Shown here one piece after another: positions 1 through 9,952 of a stretch of DNA of 39,271 nt; positions within the stretch are counted from its first letter, which is position 1; every line of letters begins with the position of its first letter. Both the position numbers and the translations under genes were made by a program. A model generated the notes under the pieces. That model saw nothing but the letters and a program-made list of their open reading frames with translations. It made no database searches and was not told where the DNA came from. Origin of the DNA: Gammaproteobacteria bacterium (GTDB lineage: Bacteria; Pseudomonadota; Gammaproteobacteria; Burkholderiales; Burkholderiaceae_C). Location of the stretch: assembly GCA_018815325.1 (NCBI GenBank), contig JAHIYE010000027.1, positions 1 to 39,271 on the forward strand, written 5' to 3'.

Positions 1-810
1 AACCTGCTGTCCAACGCCATCAAGTACAACCGGCCGCAAGGCAGCGTTTACCTGAGCGTCAAGCGACAGCCGGCAGAGGGTGCGGGAGAGGGAGGGGATG
101 AGAGCGAAGGTGTGATCCGCATCACGATTCGGGACACCGGCCCGGGCATTGCGGCCGACAAGCAGGAGCGGATATTCAACTCGTTCGACCGCCTGGGTGC
201 TGAGCGGGGACATGTAGAGGGCACAGGCATAGGCCTCGTCATCACGCAACGCATCGTGCTGGCAATGGGCGGGCGGATCGGCTTTGAGAGCCAGGAGGGG
301 CAGGGCAGCACCTTTTGGGTGGAGTTCCCGGTGTGTGCGCCGTTGGTGCTTCCCGAGAGGCCTGGCGAGACCGGGCAAGAAGACATGCCAGCTGTCGCAG
401 CCCCTGGATCTTCTGGTCGCCCGCAGGTGCTCTACATCGAGGACAACCCGATGAACCAGCGGCTGGTGCGGCAGATCTTCAGCACGCGCCCCGACCTGCA
501 GCTGCATGAGGCCAATACGGCAGAGGACGGAATTGCGCAGGCCTTCATGCTCAGGCCGAACCTGGTTCTGCTGGACATCAACCTGCCGGGCATGAATGGC
601 TACGAGGCGCTCAAAATTCTCAAGGCTGATCGGCGTACGTCACACATTCCGGTCATCGGGGTATCCGCCAATGCGATGCAAGGGGATGCGTCACGCGCGC
701 TGGCGGCCGGCTTTTCGGCCTACATCACCAAACCCATTGATGTGCCGCTGTTTCTCTCGGCGGTGGACCAGGCCGTCATGCGAACGGCGCCGGCATCGGC
801 ACCGGTTTGA
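1..810 (+). CDS. Hybrid sensor histidine kinase/response regulator, 3' part
   Basis: The reading frame is open from base 1, so the gene starts outside the window; about 269 residues are present. It opens inside the HATPase_c domain with the N box (LLSNAIKYN), followed by the G1 motif (DTGPGI) and the G2 box (GTGIGL), which bind ATP. After a short linker comes a receiver domain beginning PQVLYIEDN, with the phospho-acceptor Asp in LLDINLPGMNG and the conserved Lys in ITKPID. The protein should autophosphorylate a His encoded upstream and may pass phosphate to its own C-terminal receiver. The input domain is not visible, so the signal is unknown. It ends 7 bases before the convergent transglycosylase gene, leaving no room for a separate terminator. 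Confidence 0.93.
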   Translation, partial: NLLSNAIKYNRPQGSVYLSVKRQPAEGAGEGGDESEGVIRITIRDTGPGIAADKQERIFNSFDRLGAERGHVEGTGIGLVITQRIVLAMGGRIGFESQEGQGSTFWVEFPVCAPLVLPERPGETGQEDMPAVAAPGSSGRPQVLYIEDNPMNQRLVRQIFSTRPDLQLHEANTAEDGIAQAFMLRPNLVLLDINLPGMNGYEALKILKADRRTSHIPVIGVSANAMQGDASRALAAGFSAYITKPIDVPLFLSAVDQAVMRTAPASAPV

Positions 811-817
811 GCTGGCG

Positions 818-1903
818 CTAGTTCTCCAGCGCCGACTCAACTTCCCGGCCGAGTTCGATCACGGCCAGGGCGTAATAGCTGCTCCAGTTGTAGCGGGTGA
901 CCGTGTAGAAGTTTTCGGTGCCGGCCACGTAGCTGGGTGCAGCGTTGCCGTTTTGCAGTTCGACCAGCGCGAGCGGACCTTTATGTTCGAGCGCCTGGCC
1001 ATGCAGCATGGCCCCCTTGGTCTGGAAGCTTGCAACGCTGAAGGTGGGCAGGATATCGGGCAAGAGAAGACTATCCAGATCGAGCCGGCTGCTGTCGAAG
1101 CTCACCGGGTAATGCGTGGGCATGCCGTTTTGCCAGCCAAAGGTCTTGAGGTAGTTGGCCACCGAGCCGATCGCATCGGCCGGGGTGTTGAACAGATCAA
1201 CCTTGCCATCACCATCAAAGTCCACTGCATAGCGGGCCCAGCTTGAGGGCATGAACTGCGGCAGCCCCATGGCGCCGGCATAGCTGCCGCGCAGACTCAG
1301 CGGGTCGATGCTGGAACGGTAGGTCAGGCTCAGCAGGCGCTCCAGCTCGCCCTTGAAAAACTCGCTGCGTTCTGCCGCGCGCGGGTGGCCGGCAGGAAAA
1401 TCGAATGAGAGTGTCGTGAGTGCATCCAGCACGCGGAAGCTGCCCATTTGCTGGCCATAAATGGTTTCCACACCGATGATGCCGACGATGATGGCGGCTG
1501 GCACGCCGTAGTCTGCCTCGGCCCGGCGCAATGTTTCCCGGTTCGCTTTCCAGAATTCGACGCCTGCCTGAATGCGCTTGTTGTCAATGAAGCGGCTGCG
1601 GTAGGCATTCCAGTTCTTGGGTGTGCCGCGAGGTGCTGGTGCCATGAGCTGCGAAATGCGCGGTATGTAGCGGGCCTGGCCAATGGCACGACGCACCCAC
1701 GCTTTGTCGAGTTCGCGCCGTTCGGCAATGTCGTCAGCCAGGCGCATCACGTCAGCCCTGCTGCCATAAGCTTTGCCCATGGCTGTTTTCACCGTCTTGG
1801 CACGCGGCGGCTTCTGTTTGGATTTGGTTGCTGCATATGCTGTGCTGGACACGGCGCAGGCCAGGGTGAGCGCGAGAACGGTGCTGAAAAATCGGGTTAT
1901 CAC
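818..1903 (-). CDS. mltB: Lytic murein transglycosylase, MltB family
   Basis: 361 residues. A signal peptide (hydrophobic residues 6-20, likely cleavage after AYA) predicts export to the periplasm. The SLT_2/MltB fold is recognised from GIIGVETIYGQQMG, where Glu146 is the expected catalytic acid, and from the substrate-groove motif GAMGLPQFMPSSW. The enzyme cleaves the MurNAc-GlcNAc bond of peptidoglycan non-hydrolytically, leaving 1,6-anhydro-MurNAc. No lipobox Cys sits at the cleavage site, so it looks soluble rather than a lipoprotein like E. coli MltB. Its start overlaps the end of the transglutaminase gene by 4 bases (ATGA type), so it may be the last gene of the moxR-DUF58-transglutaminase operon. 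Confidence 0.92.
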   Translation of the reverse strand: MITRFFSTVLALTLACAVSSTAYAATKSKQKPPRAKTVKTAMGKAYGSRADVMRLADDIAERRELDKAWVRRAIGQARYIPRISQLMAPAPRGTPKNWNAYRSRFIDNKRIQAGVEFWKANRETLRRAEADYGVPAAIIVGIIGVETIYGQQMGSFRVLDALTTLSFDFPAGHPRAAERSEFFKGELERLLSLTYRSSIDPLSLRGSYAGAMGLPQFMPSSWARYAVDFDGDGKVDLFNTPADAIGSVANYLKTFGWQNGMPTHYPVSFDSSRLDLDSLLLPDILPTFSVASFQTKGAMLHGQALEHKGPLALVELQNGNAAPSYVAGTENFYTVTRYNWSSYYALAVIELGREVESALEN

Positions 1904-3906
1904 GTGGGCCAGGTCAGTTGATTGAATTCGCGTTGCAATGCGGCCAGGCTGAGGCTGCTGCTGGCGGGGGAATAATGTTGCGCCTCGAGTTGCAGCAGCC
2001 AGTGCCGGATGGCCAGAACGCTATTGTCCTCGTTCCCGAACTGCTCGGCCAGACGCTGGGCCATTTGGCGTGGCGAGGCATGGGGTGCCAGGCTGACACC
2101 GGCCTGCTTCAGCCGCTGTTCGGCGCGTTGCCGCAGGCGCCGCCACGGGTCCTGCCGGCGGCGCTCCCACTGGCTCCATGCCGCACTGCCCAGCGTCGCC
2201 AGCACCAGGATGCCGAGCAGGACACGGATCAAATCTTCCCAGCTCGGCGATGTGAAGCCCAGGTTCTTGAGCAGATTGAGTTGGCGTGCCTGTGAGTAGT
2301 TCAGCACCCACTGGTTCCAGCTGTTGTTCATGGCCTCCCAGGCGGCGCGCAGGCTCAGTGCCAGCTCGGGGCTGACCGTGCCCATCACGCTGCCGATGAC
2401 CCCCTGGGGTGCCCGCAGCCGCTGCAGCGAGCCGGTGCGCGCCGGTGCCACGGCTGAGGTGGGGTCGACCCGCACCCAGCCCCGCCCCGCCATCCACACC
2501 TCGGCCCAGGCATGGGCATCGCTTTGCCGAACCACCCAATAATCGTCCACCTGGTTGCGCTCGCCGCCCTGGTAGCCCGTGACAAGGCGGGCCGGAATGT
2601 CCAGCGCACGCATCAGGATCACGAAGGAGGAGGCAATGTGTTCGCAAAAGCCGGCCTTGCGGTCGAACCAGAACTCATCCGCGCTGTCCCGTCCATACAG
2701 GCCCGGCTCCAGCGTGTAGAGATAGCCGCCGGTGCGGAGCCGCTCCAGCACATGCTCCACCAGCAAGCCGGGGTCGGCGGTGGCAAAGCGCGGGTCACGC
2801 CGGATGTCGGCAGCCAGTTGCAGGGTGCGCGGGTTGAAGCCTGGCGGCAGCTCGACAAACTCACGCAAACCGGGCCTGGAACTCAATGGGCCGTGACGGA
2901 AGGCCGGGTAACTCTGCGCCTTGTAGCGCACCAGCCCGGTAATGGGCCGCTCGGTCAGCCAGCGCAGATCAGAACTCATGCGAAGCATGTAGCCAGGCAG
3001 TTGTGGAGCTGTGGGAGCCGCCTCAAGCACGAACAGCCAGGGCCGGTGGCTGGGCTCCAGCGTGACCTCATAGCTGACGGGCTGGCCCGTTACCTGCAGA
3101 TTGCTTTGCGCCTGCAGTTGCTGCGGCAAGACCGAACGCAGCGTGCGCCATTCACGTCCATCGAAGCTGGAGAGCACGGGGCCCCGGAAATACAATGCCG
3201 ATTGGGGTGGCACTTCACCATCAAAGCGGATTCGCATGGCAATGCTGCTGTCGAGCGCCAGGCGCGCGACGCTGCCTACCTGCATCGTGCCCGACAATCC
3301 GCTGCGCCCACTCATCGCGTCGGCAGGCATGCCCCACAGCGGCGCCAGCCGCGGAAAGAGTACGAACAGCAGCACCATGATGGGGGCTCCCAACAGTGCC
3401 ATGCTGCCCGCGGCCCTGGCTGCTTGCAGCAACGGGGGCTTGCCGGCTGGCATGTGGGCATTGACCAGCGCAGTGAGCAGGCCCAGCACGGCGACCAGCA
3501 TGGCTGCAGCTGTGAGGAGCGACTGGGAGTAGAAGAAGTTGGTGAGCATCGTGAAGAGGCCCAGGAAGAACACCACAAAGGCATCGCGTCGCGCACGCAA
3601 CTCCAGGGTCTTGAGACTCAGCAAAACCACGATGAGTGTGACCCCGGCATCGCGCCCCAGCAGCGTGCGGTGGGTCATCAGGGTGGCGGCGGTCGCCAGC
3701 ACCAGCAGCAGCACCATCCAGCGCGCCCTTGGCAGCGGCTTGCTCCGCCACGCCAGCCAGCCGCGCCACACCAGCAGGGTCGCGGCAGACAGACTGCACC
3801 ACAGCGGTAAATGGGTGATCTGCGGCATGACTACCCAGGCAATGACCACCAGCAGGAACAGGGTGTCGCGGGTGTCACGGGGGAGGGACGAGAGCCTGTT
3901 CAACAT
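1900..3906 (-). CDS. TgpA-like transmembrane transglutaminase (DUF3488/transglutaminase/DUF4129)
   Basis: 668 residues from the ATG at 3906. The open frame runs further upstream, but only this start gives the membrane-protein N terminus, and it overlaps the stop of the preceding gene by 7 bases. Five to six membrane segments fill residues 12-190 (DUF3488). A periplasmic transglutaminase-like domain follows with the triad Cys421 (AGFCEHIA), His465 (DAHAWAEV) and Asp481 (RVDPTS). One more membrane helix lies near 560-577, and the C-terminal tail resembles DUF4129. The family member TgpA of Pseudomonas aeruginosa is an inner-membrane protein important for viability. The substrate is not known and cannot be read from the sequence. 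Confidence 0.92.
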   Translation of the reverse strand: MLNRLSSLPRDTRDTLFLLVVIAWVVMPQITHLPLWCSLSAATLLVWRGWLAWRSKPLPRARWMVLLLVLATAATLMTHRTLLGRDAGVTLIVVLLSLKTLELRARRDAFVVFFLGLFTMLTNFFYSQSLLTAAAMLVAVLGLLTALVNAHMPAGKPPLLQAARAAGSMALLGAPIMVLLFVLFPRLAPLWGMPADAMSGRSGLSGTMQVGSVARLALDSSIAMRIRFDGEVPPQSALYFRGPVLSSFDGREWRTLRSVLPQQLQAQSNLQVTGQPVSYEVTLEPSHRPWLFVLEAAPTAPQLPGYMLRMSSDLRWLTERPITGLVRYKAQSYPAFRHGPLSSRPGLREFVELPPGFNPRTLQLAADIRRDPRFATADPGLLVEHVLERLRTGGYLYTLEPGLYGRDSADEFWFDRKAGFCEHIASSFVILMRALDIPARLVTGYQGGERNQVDDYWVVRQSDAHAWAEVWMAGRGWVRVDPTSAVAPARTGSLQRLRAPQGVIGSVMGTVSPELALSLRAAWEAMNNSWNQWVLNYSQARQLNLLKNLGFTSPSWEDLIRVLLGILVLATLGSAAWSQWERRRQDPWRRLRQRAEQRLKQAGVSLAPHASPRQMAQRLAEQFGNEDNSVLAIRHWLLQLEAQHYSPASSSLSLAALQREFNQLTWPT

Positions 3907-4939
3907 AAAGCCAGAGCCTCCAGACACCGCCTCTTGTGCGCCTCCCCACTGCCAGGCTTGATCTCCAGACCCTGCAAGCGCAGTCCATATTCGAGTCCCC
4001 GCTGCTCTGCCTCCAGCACCCAGGCGCACAGGCGCGACAGCCGCTGCTCCATGGCGTGCAAGGCGTGGCCGCTCTGGGCCAGGTCGAGCCACAACTCGGC
4101 GTGCTGCGTCGACTGGGCATCGCGGCTCACGAGTTCCCCGTTTTTGGCGGCCTTTTTCCAAGCGATGAGCTTGAGCGGGTCGCCTCGGCGGTAGGGGCGA
4201 ACGCCATCGTATTCGCCACTGGCGTGGCGCAGGGCGCCAGCAGGGCCGCTACTCTGTGCTTCACTCGCGGGCAAGGGGGGCGGAAAAGGCTCAGGCGCCG
4301 GGTAGACCAGCAATTGCGCGGCCGGACGCCAGAGTGTCCAGATCCGGAAGGTGCCCAGCGGGAAGCGGGTTTCGGCCGTGAGCACGGGCAAGGGGTGCAG
4401 CCCTCTCAATCCGGTTTTGAAAGCGAGATGCAGCACCGTGCTGCCTTGGGCGGGAACATCGCACCAGTTCCATTGGCCAGAGCCCTGTATGCTCAAGCCT
4501 ATGCCCCAGCGCGGACTGCGGCGCGGATTGTCCAGTGTGAGGGTGAGCGTGGCGCTGGCGCCGCTGAACTGCGCAGCAGGAGGCGACAGCTTCAGGCGCA
4601 GGCCCCGCAACGTGGCGTGGCCCACATGCATGCCGACCAGGGCGCTGCCCGCGAGCAGGAAGGTCAGCAGGTAGCCGAGATTGAGCTGGTAATTGATCGA
4701 GGCGACCAGCAGCACCAGCAGGGTCACGCCCAGCATGAGGCCGGGACGCGTGGGCAGGATGTAGACATTGCGCTGCGTGAGCGTGACCATGTCCCGTGGT
4801 GTCAGCCGGGACTGCCACCAATGCTGCCAGCGGCGGCGTAACCACGCGAGGGGATGTACCCAGGCCATTCGGTCCAGACTTGTCGGCGTCTTGCGCGGTG
4901 GCCGTTCTTCGGCCGACGCACGACGAGCGGCCGTGTTGT

Positions 4940-4943
<4 letters not shown>
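3900..4943 (-). CDS. DUF58 domain protein
   Basis: 347 residues. Two hydrophobic segments (about 68-82 and 90-107) anchor the protein. The DUF58 signature is at about 244-275 (EYDGVRPYRRGDPLKLIAW followed by AxxGELVSRD). DUF58 proteins are regularly encoded between a MoxR ATPase and a transglutaminase-like membrane protein, as here, and some carry a von Willebrand-like fold; their molecular role is not settled. The gene overlaps the MoxR stop by 4 bases upstream and the transglutaminase start by 7 bases downstream, so the three are almost certainly translationally coupled. Confidence 0.9.
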
Positions 4944-5860
<917 letters not shown>

Positions 5861-5901
5861 GACATGACGTTACCTGAAATTTCGAGACGAGGAAGTAGGC
5901 T

Positions 5902-6855
5902 GTGAACAAGACCGGTTACTTTACGCACCCCGATTGCCGCAAGCACGACATGGGCAGTGATCACCCTGAATGCCCGGAACGGCTTGACGCGATTGAGGAC
6001 CGCCTGCTGATCAGCGGTGTGGGCGATGCGCTGGTGCGGTTTGAGGCCCCGCTGGCCTCGCTGGATGATGTACAACTCGCACATGGCCGGATGCACGTGG
6101 CCTCCCTTCGGGGTTTGAGCGACACGCTGCGTGAAGAGGTCGAAGCGGGGGGGCCTAGTCATACCTATGTCGATCCTGACACCTCGATGAATGTGCACTC
6201 CTGGAACGCCATCCTGCGTGGTGCGGGTGCTGCCATGGCCGCGACGGACGCCGTGATCGCCGGCGAACTGGAGAATGCCTTTTGCGCCATTCGCCCACCT
6301 GGCCACCATGCCTGCCGCGACAAGGCCATGGGTTTCTGTTTCTTCAACAATGTGGCGATCGCTGCGAAATACGCACTGGAGCGGCATGGGCTGCAGCGCG
6401 TGGCGATTGTGGATTTCGATGTGCACCACGGCAATGGCACCGAAGACATCGTGGCCGGTGACGAGCGCATCCTCATGGTGAGCTTTTATCAGCACCCTTT
6501 TTACCCGCATGGCGGCTCGCGCTCGGATGCCGACAACCTGGTCAATCTGCCTGTGCCGGCCTATACCAAAGGCGAGGCTGTGCGTGAACTCATCGCGGAC
6601 TTGTGGCTGCCGCGCCTGGAGGCACACCGCCCTGAGATGATTTTCATCAGCGCAGGTTTTGATGCGCACCGTGAAGACGAGCTGGCCCAGCTGGGTCTGG
6701 TCGAGGCGGATTACGCCTGGATCACCAGTCGCATCAAGGACGTTGCCATCAAACATTCGAAGAGACGCATCGTCTCCTGTCTGGAGGGCGGCTATAGCCT
6801 CAGCGCGCTGGGACGCAGTGTGGAAGCCCACCTGCGGGTGCTGGCCGATGTCTAA
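5902..6855 (+). CDS. Histone deacetylase superfamily (class II-like) hydrolase
   Basis: 317 residues from a GTG start preceded by a purine-rich AGGAAG. The arginase/deacetylase fold is clear: the charge-relay His pair is in RPPGHHACRDKAMGF (His135, His136), and the predicted zinc ligands are Asp173 and His175 (DFDVHHGNGT) and Asp254 (SAGFDAHRED). Bacterial members deacetylate small acetylated amines such as acetylpolyamines, or proteins; the substrate cannot be told from sequence. All catalytic residues appear intact. It is divergent from the MoxR operon and is followed by a tandem 85-bp repeat rather than by a partner gene. Confidence 0.9.
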   Translation: MNKTGYFTHPDCRKHDMGSDHPECPERLDAIEDRLLISGVGDALVRFEAPLASLDDVQLAHGRMHVASLRGLSDTLREEVEAGGPSHTYVDPDTSMNVHSWNAILRGAGAAMAATDAVIAGELENAFCAIRPPGHHACRDKAMGFCFFNNVAIAAKYALERHGLQRVAIVDFDVHHGNGTEDIVAGDERILMVSFYQHPFYPHGGSRSDADNLVNLPVPAYTKGEAVRELIADLWLPRLEAHRPEMIFISAGFDAHREDELAQLGLVEADYAWITSRIKDVAIKHSKRRIVSCLEGGYSLSALGRSVEAHLRVLADV

Positions 6856-6867
6856 AGCAGCGAAGCG

Positions 6868-7037
6868 CTGGGTTCGCCGCCGGGCCGCTCCCAAGGCGAA
6901 CTGTGGCCCCCTCGGGGGGCAGCGCGCTACACGCAGTGAGCAAGCATGGGGGCTGGGTTCGCCGCCGGGCCGCTCCCAAGGCGAACCGTGGCCCCCTCGG
7001 GGGGCAGCGCGCTACACGCAGTGAGCAAGCGTGGGGG
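6868..7037. repeat. Tandem duplication of an 85-bp GC-rich repeat
   Basis: Two head-to-tail copies, 6868-6952 and 6953-7037, differ at only two positions that I can see (CTGTGG/CCGTGG and GCATGG/GCGTGG). Each unit holds a hairpin with 6-bp arms, GCCCCC-TCG-GGGGGC. The repeat fills the space between two convergent genes. I recall similar CCGGGCCGCTCCCAAGG-type intergenic elements from Comamonadaceae genomes. The hairpins could stop transcription from both sides, although no U-tract follows them. Confidence 0.85.
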
Positions 7038-7042
7038 CCTTT

Positions 7043-7519
7043 TCACCAGGCAAGGTAGGCGTAGCCTTTTTCCTGTAGCTCCATCATGGCGGCGGCCCCC
7101 ACGTCCTCGACGGTTACGAAGTCCACCATGTCGGCTGGTCCCCAACCGAGGGATTTCATGGTGTTGCCGCAGACGATGAACTTCACCCCGTAGGACTGCG
7201 CCATGCCGCGCACGCGCTGCTGGTGAACCTTGGAGACCTTGCGCTTGGGCTTCTTGGCGAACAGGTGCAGGCCAGGACCCCATGCCACGACGGCGATGGT
7301 CACGTCGTCCACGTATTTGGTCAGCATCGCGCCGATCGAGTTGAGCACGGCTTCCTGATGGTCGTGCTCGTGCTTGTTGAACTGGTAGACGATCTTGTGG
7401 GGGGCACCGCTGGCATCGGCCGGTGGGCGGGTTTGAGCTTGTGCCGTCATGCTGCTGCCCGCCGCCACGGCTGCGACGGCGGTGAAGAGTTGGCGTCTTG
7501 GGAGGGAAGGTGATGTCAT
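7043..7519 (-). CDS. Exported DsrE-family protein
   Basis: 158 residues from the ATG at 7519. A TTG 36 bases upstream is also in frame, but the signal sequence starts properly at this ATG. The N terminus (SLPRRQLFTAVAAVAAG) has a twin-Arg followed by a hydrophobic stretch and an A-Q-A cleavage region, so Tat export is possible. The mature part matches the DsrE/DsrF-like fold: IVYQFNKHE, a central beta strand, VKFIVCGNTMKSLGW with the Cys often conserved in the family, and a C-terminal GYAYLAW. DsrE relatives take part in sulfur-carrier chemistry, but exported single-domain members have no firm function. No sulfur-oxidation genes are nearby. Confidence 0.78.
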   Translation of the reverse strand: MTSPSLPRRQLFTAVAAVAAGSSMTAQAQTRPPADASGAPHKIVYQFNKHEHDHQEAVLNSIGAMLTKYVDDVTIAVVAWGPGLHLFAKKPKRKVSKVHQQRVRGMAQSYGVKFIVCGNTMKSLGWGPADMVDFVTVEDVGAAAMMELQEKGYAYLAW

Positions 7520-7699
7520 GGCAAAGGCGTGGGGACGGGGACAGTTGAATTGCAAGCCAGGGCATAGGGTAGCCCAATTTCACACGGCTGGTGCAGCATC
7601 TCTGGCATAGTCGCGTGCAACAGGGCGATTGGGTGACAATCGTCTGGCGGGCCAACAGGGCCGCCCTGTATCTCTGAATGTTCGAAGAAGGAAGCCTTC

Positions 7700-8974
7700 A
7701 TGGCCGATGATGTGTTGTTGCCATCCCCGATGGTCGAGATTGATACCTGGCTGAGCCTGCTCATGAGGCCGAGCTCGCTGGTGGAAATGGCCACCCTGCT
7801 GGCCTGTGTCCTTGTTGCCTGGCTGGTCGTGTGGCTGATACGCCGGACCATGCACGAGCCTCGTGATTTTTCAGTCCTGATAGGGCGACGCCTCGTGGAC
7901 GGGGTGCTGTTTCCTTTCCTTCTGCTCTGCATGGCAGAGGTTGCCCGCGTGCTGCTGGCCAAATTCATGTCCCCGCACGTCTTCAAGTTTGCGATTCCTG
8001 TGCTGGTCTCGCTCCTGGTGATCCGGGTCGGTGTGAAAGTGTTGCAGGTGGCTTTCAAGGAGGCGCCGCTGGTGCGTGTGCTTGAACGCAGCATCTCCTG
8101 GGTGGCCTGGGTCGCTGTGGTGCTGTGGCTCACGGGGATATTGCCCGTCATGCTCGAAGAGCTTGACCAGATCAGCTGGAAGATGGGAGGCGGGCGCATG
8201 TCCTTGCGCACCCTGATCGAGGGCGTGCTGACGGCCGGTGCCGTGCTGATCCTGAGCTTGTGGATTTCCTCGGCGATCGAGGCGCGCCTGCTGCGCTCGG
8301 CCACCGGAGGCGAGTTGTCGTTGCGCAAGGCGGTGAGCAATGCTACCCGGGCCCTGTTGATGTTCGTCGGCTTTCTGATGGCCATGTCCACGGTCGGCAT
8401 TGACCTCACGGCACTCTCGGTACTGGGAGGGGCCATTGGCGTGGGCGTGGGCTTTGGTCTGCAGAAGCTGGCGGCCAACTACGTCAGCGGCTTTGTGATC
8501 CTGGCCGAACGCAGCATGCGCATTGGCGACATGGTGAAGGTCGACAACTTCGAGGGTGTGGTGACCGACATCAAGACCCGCTATACGCTGATCCGGGCAC
8601 TCAACGGACGGGAGTCGGTGGTGCCCAATGAGCTGATCATCACCCAGCGGGTCGAGAACCTTTCGCTGGCCGACCCTGAGGTTGTGCTGCAGATCAATGT
8701 GACCGTAGGCTATGACAGCGATGTGGCGCAGGTCGAAAAAATCCTGCTCGGTGCGGCCGCCAGTTGCGACCGCGTGCTGAAGACGCCGGCGCCCTCGGCC
8801 TACCTGCTCAACTTTGGTGCCGATGGTCTGGAGTACACACTGTCGATGTGGATAGCGGACCCCCAGAGCGGGCAGTACAGCCTGCGTTCGGAGATCAACA
8901 ACACCATCCTGCGGGACTTCCGGCTGGCTGGCATTGATATTCCCTATCCCCAGCGCGTCATCCACACCCTTTGA
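7700..8974 (+). CDS. Small-conductance mechanosensitive channel (MscS family)
   Basis: 424 residues with a ribosome site (AAGAAGGA) just upstream of the ATG. Several membrane helices precede the hallmark pore helix and beta-domain region: LGGAIGVGVGFGLQKLAANYVSGFVILAERSMRIGDMV, here quoted in parts, followed by the cytoplasmic vestibule ending in IPYPQRVIHTL. It is longer than E. coli MscS (286 residues), with extra N-terminal helices. Such channels open on hypo-osmotic shock and release solutes. It stands alone, divergent from the DsrE-like gene. Confidence 0.92.
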   Translation: MADDVLLPSPMVEIDTWLSLLMRPSSLVEMATLLACVLVAWLVVWLIRRTMHEPRDFSVLIGRRLVDGVLFPFLLLCMAEVARVLLAKFMSPHVFKFAIPVLVSLLVIRVGVKVLQVAFKEAPLVRVLERSISWVAWVAVVLWLTGILPVMLEELDQISWKMGGGRMSLRTLIEGVLTAGAVLILSLWISSAIEARLLRSATGGELSLRKAVSNATRALLMFVGFLMAMSTVGIDLTALSVLGGAIGVGVGFGLQKLAANYVSGFVILAERSMRIGDMVKVDNFEGVVTDIKTRYTLIRALNGRESVVPNELIITQRVENLSLADPEVVLQINVTVGYDSDVAQVEKILLGAAASCDRVLKTPAPSAYLLNFGADGLEYTLSMWIADPQSGQYSLRSEINNTILRDFRLAGIDIPYPQRVIHTL

Positions 8975-9061
8975 GTCATCGGGGCATTGGAGCGGGCATT
9001 CCTTGCCTCGTTCGGCGCATTCCTTGGTGTACCGACGAGTCCCACTGTGGATTCTTGCGCG

Positions 9062-9067
9062 TATAAT
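9062..9067 (+). promoter_or_regulatory. Possible -10 element of the etfBA promoter
   Basis: A perfect TATAAT lies 135 bases before etfB in an AT-rich island. No good -35 hexamer is seen 16-18 bases upstream, so this is only a candidate; an activator-dependent promoter is possible. Confidence 0.35.
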
Positions 9068-9142
9068 TAAAAAGCACGACCGTTCTATTTTTATCGCGCA
9101 GGTATGCATTCGGCGCCGCGCGCGTGCTGACGAATAGAATGG

Positions 9143-9168
9143 AGCGATTGACGTGCACGTCAATCGCT
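9143..9168. promoter_or_regulatory. Perfect 26-bp palindrome before etfB (likely operator)
   Basis: AGCGATTGACGTG is followed immediately by its exact reverse complement. It ends 33 bases before the etfB ATG and lies downstream of a TATAAT. A gap-free dyad of this length in the leader of etfBA looks like the site of a dimeric repressor. The core TTGACGTGCACGTCAA has the general look of operators for MerR- or TetR-type regulators of acyl-CoA metabolism in beta-proteobacteria; that identity is inference. As RNA it would form a hairpin but has no U-tract, so it is not a terminator. Confidence 0.7.
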
Positions 9169-9201
9169 TGAACCCATTTGCAACTAGCTGGAGTAACGCT
9201 A

Positions 9202-9951
9202 ATGAAAGTCCTGGTACCCGTCAAACGCGTGGTGGACTACAACGTGAAGGTCCGCGTGAAGTCGGACAACACGGGTGTAGACATCGCCAATGTCAAGATG
9301 AGCATGAACCCGTTTGACGAGATCGCCGTGGAAGAAGCGGTCCGGCTGCGGGAAAAAGGCGTGGTGACCGAAGTCATCGCCGTGTCCTGCGGCGTCACGC
9401 AATGCCAGGAGACCCTGCGCACGGCCATGGCCATCGGTGCAGACCGTGCCATTCTGGTGGAAAGCAGCGAGGAATTGCAGCCGCTGGCTGTGGCCAAGCT
9501 GCTCAAGGCCCTGGTGGACAAGGAACAGCCCGGTCTCGTCATTCTGGGCAAGCAGGCCATCGACGATGACTGCAACCAGACGGGCCAGATGCTGGCTGCA
9601 CTCGCCGACCTGCCCCAGGCCACTTTTGCCAGCAAGGTCGAAGTCGCCGATGGCAAGGCCATGGTCACGCGTGAGGTTGATGGCGGCCTGGAGACCCTCT
9701 CGATCACCCTGCCTGCGGTCATCACCACCGACCTGCGCCTCAACGAGCCGCGCTATGTGACGCTGCCCAACATCATGAAGGCGAAGAAAAAGCAGCTCGA
9801 CATTGTCAAGCCCGAGGACCTGGGCGTGGACGTAACGCCGCGCATCAAGACCCTTAAGGTCAGCGAGCCGCCCAAGCGCAGCGCCGGCATCATGGTGCCT
9901 GACGTGGCCACGCTGGTGTCCAAACTCAAAAACGAAGCCAAGGTGATCTGA
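9202..9951 (+). CDS. etfB: Electron transfer flavoprotein beta subunit
   Basis: 249 residues. The start at 9202 is chosen over an in-frame codon 24 bases upstream because [20 protein letters not shown] is the canonical N terminus and GGAG precedes it. The AMP-binding segment ([27 protein letters not shown], quoted in part) and the [10 protein letters not shown]-like loop ([13 protein letters not shown]) are present. With EtfA it forms the FAD/AMP heterodimer that takes electrons from acyl-CoA dehydrogenases and passes them to ETF-quinone oxidoreductase. It is separated from etfA by one base. Confidence 0.97.
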   Translation: MKVLVPVKRVVDYNVKVRVKSDNTGVDIANVKMSMNPFDEIAVEEAVRLREKGVVTEVIAVSCGVTQCQETLRTAMAIGADRAILVESSEELQPLAVAKLLKALVDKEQPGLVILGKQAIDDDCNQTGQMLAALADLPQATFASKVEVADGKAMVTREVDGGLETLSITLPAVITTDLRLNEPRYVTLPNIMKAKKKQLDIVKPEDLGVDVTPRIKTLKVSEPPKRSAGIMVPDVATLVSKLKNEAKVI

Positions 9952-9952
9952 C

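Noticed and set aside
2512-3810. Long plus-strand open frame of about 430 codons opposite the transglutaminase gene
   Set aside because: It is Gln/His/Arg-rich with no recognisable domain and lies antisense to a gene with an intact catalytic triad; it is a by-product of high GC codon bias.
6868-7037. CRISPR-like array
   Set aside because: Only two long, directly adjoining units with no spacer between them, and no cas genes.
7871-9163. Minus-strand frame of 430 codons opposite the MscS gene
   Set aside because: The plus strand encodes a clear MscS channel; the antisense product is His/Gln-rich and domain-free.
9143-9168. Reading the etfB palindrome as a transcription terminator
   Set aside because: There is no U-tract after it and it lies in the leader of the next gene, after a possible -10 element.
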